33,234 nt of DNA from positions 1 to 33,234 of the forward strand of contig JAZADZ010000025.1 in the NCBI GenBank assembly GCA_036123135.1, given 5' to 3'. The position numbers and the translations under genes are program-made. This document shows, piece by piece, positions 16,407 to 23,908 of this stretch (the stretch's first letter is position 1; each line of letters begins with the position of its first letter). Origin of the DNA: GCA-2716065 sp036123135 (GTDB taxonomy: Bacteria > Bacteroidota > Bacteroidia > Flavobacteriales_D > Parvicellaceae). The notes below the pieces were generated by a model that saw nothing but the letters and a program-made list of their open reading frames with translations, ran no database searches and was not told where the DNA came from.

Positions 16407-16832
16407 ATGACAATAGAGCAAATAGAACAAGAAATAATTGACGAATTTTCAATCTTTGAAAATTGGATGGATAAGTATGAGTACATTATTGAGCTTGGCA
16501 GAGATCTTCCATTAATTGATGAAAAATTCAAAACGGATGATTTCATCATTAAAGGATGTCAATCCAGAGTTTGGCTACAAGCAGAATACACTAATGATAA
16601 ACTAGTTCTCACGGCAGATAGTGATGCAATTATTACAAAAGGCATTATTGCCCTTCTAATCAAAGTATTAAACAACCAACCAGTTGATGCTATACTTTCA
16701 ACAAAATTAAATTTTATTGATAAAATTGGATTAACTGCTCATCTATCTCCTACAAGAGCCAATGGACTTCTTGGAATGATTAAGCAAATTAAAAACTTTG
16801 CAATGGTGTATAATCTCAAAAGTAATTCCTAG
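16407..16832 (+). CDS. sufE: SufE-family cysteine desulfurase activator
   Basis: 141 residues, the typical SufE length. SufE accepts persulfide sulfur from SufS and passes it to the Fe-S scaffold in the cytoplasm. The acceptor cysteine is C51 in IKGCQSRVW, the same motif and number as in E. coli SufE. The C-terminal LSPTRANGLLGMI is also family-typical. The gene opens a cluster with a SufT/MIP18-type gene 6 bases downstream, HMG-CoA synthase and DUF2480, all on the same strand with tiny gaps. A consensus promoter and a palindrome precede it. The sufBCDS core is not in the window. Confidence 0.95.
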   Translation: MTIEQIEQEIIDEFSIFENWMDKYEYIIELGRDLPLIDEKFKTDDFIIKGCQSRVWLQAEYTNDKLVLTADSDAIITKGIIALLIKVLNNQPVDAILSTKLNFIDKIGLTAHLSPTRANGLLGMIKQIKNFAMVYNLKSNS

Positions 16833-16838
16833 AATACC

Positions 16839-17162
16839 ATGGTTGAAAAAGCAGAAAAACAGAAATTAGAAAATAAGATAATAAATGTTCTCAAAACAAT
16901 TTATGATCCTGAGATTCCAGTTGATATTTTTGAGCTTGGATTAATTTACGAAGTTAATATTGACGATAATTTTGACGTTCAAGTTCAAATGACCTTAACC
17001 TCTCCCAATTGTCCTGTCGCAGAGTCTATGCCAAAAGAAGTAGAGGATAAAGTGAAGGCTGTTTTTGGTGTAAATTCTGCTAAAGTAAATATTGTTTTTG
17101 ATCCTCCTTGGGATAAAAATATGATTAGTGAAGAAGCAAAATTAGATTTAGGAATGCTTTAA
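16839..17162 (+). CDS. SufT/MIP18-type Fe-S assembly protein (DUF59)
   Basis: 107 residues forming a single MIP18-type (DUF59) domain. Signature stretches are TIYDPEIPVDIFELGLIYEV (19-38) and the LTSPNCPVAESMP motif with the conserved cysteine C58, followed by VFDPPWDKNMISEEAK near the end. Proteins of this kind help mature Fe-S proteins, and in Bacteroidota the gene commonly lies beside suf genes, as here, 6 bases after sufE. The paralogous PaaD-like proteins share the domain, but the context favours Fe-S assembly. Confidence 0.92.
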   Translation: MVEKAEKQKLENKIINVLKTIYDPEIPVDIFELGLIYEVNIDDNFDVQVQMTLTSPNCPVAESMPKEVEDKVKAVFGVNSAKVNIVFDPPWDKNMISEEAKLDLGML

Positions 17163-17171
17163 AAAACAATT

Positions 17172-18617
17172 ATGAAGACTACCGGAATTGACGCAATTTC
17201 CTTCTATGTTCCATCAATTTATGTTGACATGGAAGATTTAGCTGAAGCTAGAAACATTGCTTTTGCAAAACTGAACAAAGGGTTAGGGCTAAACAAAATG
17301 GCTTTTGCAGATGCGAATGAAGATGCGGCATCTTTTGCTGCCAATGCTCTTTTCAACTTAATTAAAGAAAACGATATAAATCCAAGATCGGTTGGTAGGA
17401 TATACTTAGGAACAGAGAGTGCACTCGATGCTTCAAAACCAACGTGCACTTATGCCGTTGAAGTTGTTGAACAAGAATTAAGTGAAAAATTTGGAGAAAG
17501 ATGTTTCAAAAACTGTGATGTTGTCGATATGACTTTTGCATGTGTCGGTGCTGTAGATGCTCTTCAGAATTGTATCGATTGGGTAAATAGTGGTAGTAAT
17601 AGAAATGCTATTGTTATTGCGTCAGACCTAGCAAAATACGAACTTAATTCTGGCGGGGAATACACGCAAGGAGCTGGTTCAGTTGCTCTGTTGGTTAAAG
17701 AAAATCCTTCTATAATTAGTTTTTCTTCATCTTGGGGAGTTGCTTCAAAAAGTGTTGGGGACTTTTTCAAACCTAGAAGGCATTACGACAAATCGGAGAT
17801 GTTAAAAGCAGCTGCTGATTTATTAGGTTCAGATATTTCATCCAAGCAAGCCAAAAAAATAATCGACAGAACAACATCAGACTTTTGGTCAAACTCAAAT
17901 AAATCTTTTGAACTTTTTAAAGAAGAACCCATTTTTGATGGTCCCTATTCAAATTTGTGTTATCAAGAAAGAATTGATGAAGCGCTAGATCATTTTAAGT
18001 CCCAACAAAACACAAACTTCTTAAGTGATTGGCAATTTTTAGTTTTTCACCTTCCCTATGCCTTTCAAGGCAGAAGAATGATTACAAAAAACTGGGTAGA
18101 ATGGTTAAAAGAGAACCAAGCACTCAACTTACTTACCGATGAAATTGGTGATTTTGACGAAGAAGATTCATCCAATTGGTATAAAAAAGCAAGTAAATCA
18201 AGCCTGTACAGAACCTTTGTAGAACAAAGAATTGAACCAGGAGAAAAGGCTTCATCAGAGATAGGGAACATGTATACAGCTTCTATTTTTATGTCACTTT
18301 TAAGTTTACTCAACTATGCATTTGAAAGTAAAATTGAGATAGCTGGAAATAAAGTTGGATTCCTAAGTTATGGAAGTGGTTCAAAATCTAAAGTTTTTCA
18401 AGGTTCAATTGAATCGTCTTGGAAAAAGAAATTGATAAATTCAAATTTATTTTCAACTCTTAACAATAGGACTAAAATCAGCATATCAACTTACGAATCA
18501 TTGCATAAAAATGAAGCTGGGAAACCCGTTATCTCAGATAATTATATAAAATTATCCAATATAGAAAATGGTCCATTAAATTTAGGCCTCAGAAAATACA
18601 GTAGAACTAATGAATGA
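17172..18617 (+). CDS. Hydroxymethylglutaryl-CoA synthase family protein
   Basis: 481 residues with a thiolase-like fold. The three residues expected for HMG-CoA synthase are present: a glutamate at E82 (GTESALD), the acyl-accepting cysteine C124 (FACVGAVDAL) and the histidine H293 (FHLPYAFQGRR). Further family marks are SDLAKYE and QGAGSVALLV. The enzyme condenses acetoacetyl-CoA and acetyl-CoA in the mevalonate route to isoprenoids. It is longer than bacterial MvaS enzymes of about 390 residues, with extra sequence between the cysteine and histidine (about 185-285) and at the C-terminus, so a related acyl-CoA condensation cannot be excluded. It starts 9 bases after the SufT-like gene and overlaps DUF2480 by 8 bases. 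Confidence 0.85.
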   Translation: MKTTGIDAISFYVPSIYVDMEDLAEARNIAFAKLNKGLGLNKMAFADANEDAASFAANALFNLIKENDINPRSVGRIYLGTESALDASKPTCTYAVEVVEQELSEKFGERCFKNCDVVDMTFACVGAVDALQNCIDWVNSGSNRNAIVIASDLAKYELNSGGEYTQGAGSVALLVKENPSIISFSSSWGVASKSVGDFFKPRRHYDKSEMLKAAADLLGSDISSKQAKKIIDRTTSDFWSNSNKSFELFKEEPIFDGPYSNLCYQERIDEALDHFKSQQNTNFLSDWQFLVFHLPYAFQGRRMITKNWVEWLKENQALNLLTDEIGDFDEEDSSNWYKKASKSSLYRTFVEQRIEPGEKASSEIGNMYTASIFMSLLSLLNYAFESKIEIAGNKVGFLSYGSGSKSKVFQGSIESSWKKKLINSNLFSTLNNRTKISISTYESLHKNEAGKPVISDNYIKLSNIENGPLNLGLRKYSRTNE

Positions 18618-19119
18618 TCCAATAGTCAACAGGGTTGCACAAAATACTTCATTAATTAATTTAGAACTAAAAGATTTTGGATCTGACAAAAAACGCGTTG
18701 AAATTGACATAAAAAAATGGTTGTATAAAGGTCTTGTTTTAAAAGAAAAACCTTTCCGAAAATCGTTAAAAAATCACGATTGGTCTTTATACAATAACAT
18801 GCTTGTTTGTATTAATTGCAGCTCTGATGTAATTATCCCTACCTGGGCATATATGCTTGTAACTGTTTACCTTGAAGAATATGCAGACTTCGTTTGTGTT
18901 GGCTCATCTAAACAACTTGAAATTAACCTTTTTAACCACAATATTTTTCAGCTCGATTCAAGCATTTATAAAGACAAAAGGGTACTCATTAAAGGATGTA
19001 GTGAAACTTACATTCCTGACTCTGCCTATGTGGCAATTCTCAAGCAGTTGATGCCTGTAGCTAAATCTGTGATGTTTGGTGAGGCTTGTTCGAATGTGCC
19101 TGTTTTCAAAAAACGTTAG
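18610..19119 (+). CDS. DUF2480 family protein
   Basis: 169 residues. It matches the Bacteroidota DUF2480 family as I recall it: an opening MNDPIVNRVAQNTSL, a central HDWSLYNNMLVCINCSSDVIIPTWAYMLV region and a late KGCSE ... FGEACSNVPVFKK ending. Several conserved cysteines (in CINC, KGC and EAC) suggest metal or Fe-S involvement, which fits its frequent place beside suf genes, but the function is unknown. The start overlaps the end of the HMG-CoA synthase gene by 8 bases. It is probably the last gene of the cluster. Confidence 0.85.
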   Translation: MNDPIVNRVAQNTSLINLELKDFGSDKKRVEIDIKKWLYKGLVLKEKPFRKSLKNHDWSLYNNMLVCINCSSDVIIPTWAYMLVTVYLEEYADFVCVGSSKQLEINLFNHNIFQLDSSIYKDKRVLIKGCSETYIPDSAYVAILKQLMPVAKSVMFGEACSNVPVFKKR

Positions 19120-19130
19120 GAAATTAACCA

Positions 19131-19170
19131 TTGACATTTTTTGTTTTTCTCTAGTATTGTTCTAAATTGA
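19131..19170 (+). promoter_or_regulatory. Possible promoter of the secreted protease gene
   Basis: The 90-base gap before the protease gene contains TTG at 19141-19143 and TAAATTGA at 19163-19170, 19 bases apart, a fair match to the Bacteroidota pattern. An overlapping alternative is TTG at 19131 with TATTGTTC at 19155. Neither is exact. Confidence 0.3.
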
Positions 19171-19209
19171 GCAAGCTTATATGCACATTCTAAACTAATA
19201 TTTTCATTA

Positions 19210-22200
19210 ATGAATTCATTTATACCCAACTTCAAACGTTTTTTGATATCCTTTTCATTACTTTTCCCTTTTTATTTTTCTGCCCAAAATGTATATGAAT
19301 GGTATCAAGATGGCGTAATTATTTTTCAGCTTAAAACATCTTCATTTGTCCAAATTAAATCTAAAGACAAAAATGTAGATTTTAAAAATTCAACCCTTTT
19401 AAATCAATTTTCAGACAAGTATCAAATCAATAAAGTAACTCAGTTATTTCCTAGACATCAAAATGAATTACTTGCAAATACTTTTCAGATAGAATTTGAT
19501 AAAATTTTAGAAGTTGAAGATTTTATTACTGAATTAAGCGACATACCAAGTGTTGAATATGCTGAAAAAAAAGAACTTCATGTTAGCTTTTTAACCCCTA
19601 ATGACCAATACTTTAATAACTCCACCAATAACGGTCAATGGGCATTGTTTCAAATTAATGCTCCACAAGCTTGGGACTTATCAACTGGGCTCGCTTCTGT
19701 AGTAGTTGCTGTCACTGATAATGCTATAAACATCAATCATCCTGATTTGGTAAACAAATGTGTCCAAGGTTATGATGCCGTTGATAACGACAACGATCCA
19801 ACCGGGTGTGGATCAAACACTGGATTTCATGGATCGCACGTCTCAGGAATTGTGGGTGCAGAAACAAACAATGGCTCTGGTGTTGCCTCAATTGGCTTTG
19901 ATGTAAGTATTATGCCTATCAAAATTGGAAACTGTAACGGTTCACTAACCGCAGGCTATGAAGGTATAGTATGGGCAGCTGACAACGGCGCAGAGGTTGT
20001 GAACATGTCTTGGGGTGGTGGAGGCCAAAGTAATTATGGTCAAAATGTTTGTACTTATGCTTGGAATGCTGGGACCATTCCAGTAGCTGCTGCAGGAAAT
20101 GATGGAGTAAATTCTGTTTTTTATCCAGCTGGTTACAACAATGTAATTTCAGTTGCCTCCTCTACAGTAGGTGACGCAAAATCAAGTTTCTCCAACTACG
20201 GCTCATGGATTGACATTACAGCACCAGGTTCTAGTATTCTAAGTTGCAACTCTGGTAGCGGTTATCAGGTAACCCAAGGAACATCAATGGCATCCCCAAT
20301 GGTAGCTGGCTTACTTGGTCTCATGAAATCATATGCTCCAAATGCCACAAACACAGACCTTGTGAATTGTATGTATTCAAGTGCTGAAAATATTGATGGT
20401 TCCAATGGAAATTACGTTGGTCAATTGGGAGCAGGTAGAATTGATGCTTACCAAGCCCTTGTTTGTTTGAATGCTTTTTCTTTTACGTTAGATGCTGCAG
20501 TGTCGGCTGTAAATTCACCTGACGGAACAGTATGTGGTTCATCTGTAGATCCTGAAGTTGTCATTCGAAATTTCGGAAGCTCGACTTTAACTTCTTTAAC
20601 AATCAATTACCAAATTAGTGGTTCAGGCTTACAAACTTACAATTGGACTGGTAGTCTTGCTTCTGGTCAAACTGAAGCAGTTGCCCTACCAAATCAGGCT
20701 CTAGCTGACGGAAGTTATACTTTTACCGCATCTAGTTCAAATCCAAACGGTGCCACTGATCAAAATCCTGCTAATGACCAACTTTCTACATCCTTTTCTG
20801 TTGCCTCTACAGGTCAGAATGTAGATGTAACAATTATTACAGACTGCTTTGGTAGTGAAGTTAGCTGGACAATCTCAGACGCCGCTGGAAACGAAATGGC
20901 AAGTGGTGGACCATACACAGATGTTACAGGGGGACAAACTAATTCTTCACCTGTATGTCTTGTTCCCTCATGTTACGACTTCACAATAAACGATACTTAC
21001 GGAGATGGAATGTACGGAAGTCAATGGAACAGTTGTTCTGTAGATGGCGACTATTTTATCAACGATGCTAATGGTACAACTATACTTCAAATGACTGCAG
21101 CAAATGCAGATTTTGGAAGTAGTACGACCGATAATTTCTGTGTTACTTCATTGAACATTGATGACGATGCTAGCGTGCAGCAAATTAATCAACCCAATGG
21201 AACTACGTGTTCAAGCTCAGTTGATCCAGAAGTTCAAATTATTAATTTCGGAAACCAACCACTTACAAGTGTTGATATAAATTACCAGCTTTCTGGAAAT
21301 GCTCTATTAACTTATGCTTGGTCTGGAAATTTATCTTCTGGTCAATCCACCACAATTACTTTACCCACTCTAACCCTATCAAGTGGTGCACAAACATTTA
21401 CTGTATATACCTCTAACCCAAATGGAAATGCAGATCAAAATACAACCAACGATTCTCTACAAACAAGTGTGAATGTGTATACGTCTAGCTTACCTCTTCC
21501 ATTTTCTGAATCATTTGAAAGCAATTCTCTAACAACAAATGCTTGGAATTTAGAAAATCCTGATAACAGTGAAACATGGGAAATAGTAACTGTTGCAGGT
21601 ACAACACCCGGAGACAAGGCAGCCAAGCTTGACTTCTTTCAATATTCTCAACTAGGTCAAAGGGATGCTTTAATCACTTCTCCTTTGAATTTTAATGGGT
21701 ACACCTCATTGGATTTATCTTTTGAGCATGCATACAGAAGATACGATCAAAACAGTACTGATTCCTTGATCGTATCCATATCAACCGATTGTGGCGCTAC
21801 TTACACAAGACTTTTGGAACTTGCTGAAGACGGAACTGGAAGCTTTGCGACTGCATATACAAGTACAACAGCATTTACTCCCACTCAAACTTCCGACTGG
21901 TGTATGGGAACTGTTGGGTCAGATTGTTTTACAGTTAACCTAGACAACTACCTTGGTAATTCTAATGTTTTAGTAAAATTTGAAAGCTATAATGCAGGGA
22001 CAAACGGTAACAATTTGTTTATTGACAACATTAACATCGATGGAACTGCCAATACTGCTCCTCCAACAGCAGATTTTAACGCCAATTCAACAAATATTTG
22101 CGAAGGTGTTACAGTACAATTCAATGATCTATCATTTACTGGTGTGACTTCCTGGAGTTGGGATTTTGGTGATGGAAATACATCCAGCAATCAAAACCCA

Positions 22201-23901
22201 TCTCATACTTATACAAGTTCTGGAACATATACAGTCTCACTTACAGTAACCAACTCTGTAGGGTCCGATACCTATACATTAAATGATTACATAACAGTCT
22301 CAATCAGTGATGATGCAACAATTAGCCCAATTTCACCGCTTTGCGTTTCTGATCCATCAACATCACTAAGTGCTGCAACAAGTGGAGGTTCTTGGACTGG
22401 AAATGGTGTAAACTCTAATGGAGTGTTCAACCCATCTAGTGCTGGTGTTGGTACTCATACTATAACTTATACCACTGTCGGTGCATGTCCTGATACTTCA
22501 TCAATAGACATTGTAGTTACCAATCAGGCAGATGCGACAATAAGTCCTGTGAGCTCACTATGTTTTAGTGGCTCACCCATAAATTTAAGTGCTGCTACAC
22601 CTGGAGGTACATGGTCTGGAACTGGTATTACCGACCCAACCAATGGAGTATTCGATCCTGCTGTTGCGGGTGTTGGCACCTACACTATAAGCTATACAAT
22701 TACTGGGAATTGTGGCAATACAGCTACAACCTCAATTAATGTAACCAATGCATTGGATGCAACCATCAATTCAGTTGGACCATTTTGTGCTAATGAAAGT
22801 CCGGTTACGCTTTCCGCAGCATCACCTGGTGGAGTTTGGTCTGGCACAGGTATCACTGATCCAATTAATGGAACATTTGATCCCTCTGTTGCTGGAACAG
22901 GATCATTCACTGTCACTTACACTATTTCTGGTAGTTGTGGAAGTTCGTCAACTACAGTCATTGACATAACCGGTGCTCTTGATGCTTCAATAAATCCTGC
23001 TGGACCATTTTGCAGCAACGATAGCCCAACCGTTCTATCTTCAGTGAATCCTGGTGGATCATGGACTGGAAATGGTATTACAAATTCAGCTACAGGTCAG
23101 TTTGACCCTTCTGTAGCAGGACCTGGTGTTCATACTATCACCTACGTTATTATGGGAGCTTGCGGAGACTTTTCAACTATTCAAATTACAGTTGAAGAAA
23201 GTCAAGCAAATTTCACACTACCGACAGATTCTACTTGTACCAATGACTCTCCACTACAACTCTCTGGAAGTCCATTGGGAGGTTTATGGTCTGGAAGCGG
23301 AGTGAATTCCAGCGGAATTTTTGACCCCGCAGCAGCTGGGCCTGGAACTCATTCAATTACTTATACTATTACTGGGTTCTGCCCTGACTCATATGCGCAA
23401 TCAATTGTAGTTCAAGAAAATGTAACTGCATCCATCGGATATGTGGACAACTTGTGTTCAACAGCTTCATCTGTTCAACTTAATGGAACACCTAGCGGCG
23501 GTGCTTGGTCTGGAACCGGGGTAAATTCCAACGGAATTTTTGATCCTTTCATAGCTGGTGTTGGTTCCCATATTGTTAACTACGTCATCGATGGATTGTG
23601 TGGTGACGAAACCTCAACAGTAATCGTTGTTGATGATTGTTCGTCTATTAGTGAAAATTCTGTTCTATCGATAAGTGTAATTCCTAATCCAAACAATGGG
23701 GAGTTCATTCTATCAATTGAGGGTGGAAATACCAATGACATTGTATTAGAAATCTATAGCCAATTGGGTAAAGTTGTGTATTCAGAACAGCTAGACCAAA
23801 ATAGCTCAACGGAAGATAAAAGCTTAAAACTTAGCCACCTTGCTGATGGGATTTATATCATTAAAGTTGGTTCAGTAACTAAAAAGTTTATAAAAATGTA
23901 A
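19210..23901 (+). CDS. Secreted S8 (subtilisin-like) protease with PKD, six tandem repeats and T9SS type A sorting domain
   Basis: 1563 residues. A signal peptide (about 10-26) and a propeptide (to about 135) precede a complete subtilase domain (about 140-420) with D170, H207 in FHGSHVSG, oxyanion N297 in AAGNDG and S359 in QGTSMASP. Then come two homologous CARDB-like segments (about 428-532 and 651-757) separated by a cysteine-containing domain, a lectin-like/MAM-like segment (about 758-950), a PKD domain (about 951-1033, WSWDFGDGNTS) and six repeats of about 74 residues (1035-1476). The last 76 residues (from 1488, PNPNNGEF to IKVGSVTKKFIKM) are a type A T9SS sorting domain that directs export across the outer membrane. 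It is probably a surface-attached or released protease; the substrate is unknown. It converges with the PurF-like gene, leaving 7 bases. Confidence 0.95.
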   Translation: MNSFIPNFKRFLISFSLLFPFYFSAQNVYEWYQDGVIIFQLKTSSFVQIKSKDKNVDFKNSTLLNQFSDKYQINKVTQLFPRHQNELLANTFQIEFDKILEVEDFITELSDIPSVEYAEKKELHVSFLTPNDQYFNNSTNNGQWALFQINAPQAWDLSTGLASVVVAVTDNAININHPDLVNKCVQGYDAVDNDNDPTGCGSNTGFHGSHVSGIVGAETNNGSGVASIGFDVSIMPIKIGNCNGSLTAGYEGIVWAADNGAEVVNMSWGGGGQSNYGQNVCTYAWNAGTIPVAAAGNDGVNSVFYPAGYNNVISVASSTVGDAKSSFSNYGSWIDITAPGSSILSCNSGSGYQVTQGTSMASPMVAGLLGLMKSYAPNATNTDLVNCMYSSAENIDGSNGNYVGQLGAGRIDAYQALVCLNAFSFTLDAAVSAVNSPDGTVCGSSVDPEVVIRNFGSSTLTSLTINYQISGSGLQTYNWTGSLASGQTEAVALPNQALADGSYTFTASSSNPNGATDQNPANDQLSTSFSVASTGQNVDVTIITDCFGSEVSWTISDAAGNEMASGGPYTDVTGGQTNSSPVCLVPSCYDFTINDTYGDGMYGSQWNSCSVDGDYFINDANGTTILQMTAANADFGSSTTDNFCVTSLNIDDDASVQQINQPNGTTCSSSVDPEVQIINFGNQPLTSVDINYQLSGNALLTYAWSGNLSSGQSTTITLPTLTLSSGAQTFTVYTSNPNGNADQNTTNDSLQTSVNVYTSSLPLPFSESFESNSLTTNAWNLENPDNSETWEIVTVAGTTPGDKAAKLDFFQYSQLGQRDALITSPLNFNGYTSLDLSFEHAYRRYDQNSTDSLIVSISTDCGATYTRLLELAEDGTGSFATAYTSTTAFTPTQTSDWCMGTVGSDCFTVNLDNYLGNSNVLVKFESYNAGTNGNNLFIDNINIDGTANTAPPTADFNANSTNICEGVTVQFNDLSFTGVTSWSWDFGDGNTSSNQNPSHTYTSSGTYTVSLTVTNSVGSDTYTLNDYITVSISDDATISPISPLCVSDPSTSLSAATSGGSWTGNGVNSNGVFNPSSAGVGTHTITYTTVGACPDTSSIDIVVTNQADATISPVSSLCFSGSPINLSAATPGGTWSGTGITDPTNGVFDPAVAGVGTYTISYTITGNCGNTATTSINVTNALDATINSVGPFCANESPVTLSAASPGGVWSGTGITDPINGTFDPSVAGTGSFTVTYTISGSCGSSSTTVIDITGALDASINPAGPFCSNDSPTVLSSVNPGGSWTGNGITNSATGQFDPSVAGPGVHTITYVIMGACGDFSTIQITVEESQANFTLPTDSTCTNDSPLQLSGSPLGGLWSGSGVNSSGIFDPAAAGPGTHSITYTITGFCPDSYAQSIVVQENVTASIGYVDNLCSTASSVQLNGTPSGGAWSGTGVNSNGIFDPFIAGVGSHIVNYVIDGLCGDETSTVIVVDDCSSISENSVLSISVIPNPNNGEFILSIEGGNTNDIVLEIYSQLGKVVYSEQLDQNSSTEDKSLKLSHLADGIYIIKVGSVTKKFIKM
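22312..23637 (+). repeat. Six tandem protein-coding repeats of about 222 bases
   Basis: Within the protease gene, units begin near 22312, 22531, 22756, 22981, 23203 and 23425. Each encodes 73-75 residues with the pattern DA-I ... C ... LS ... GG-WSGTG ... G-FDP--AG-G-H-I-Y ... C. Each unit has one cysteine near position 12 and another near 60, which may form a disulfide. The DNA copies are diverged, so this is an old duplication of an Ig-like or SprB-like surface module, not a recent one. Confidence 0.85.
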
Positions 23902-23908
23902 AGAGCAT

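Noticed and set aside
19131..19157. TTGACA followed by TAGTAT, resembling a sigma-70 promoter
   Set aside because: Bacteroidota primary sigma factors use a TTTG / TAnnTTTG pattern, and the spacing of 15 bases is short for sigma-70; listed only as part of a low-confidence region.
22312..23637. Regularly spaced repeats that could suggest a CRISPR array or satellite DNA
   Set aside because: The period is about 222 bases, in frame, with diverged DNA but conserved protein pattern; they are protein-domain repeats.
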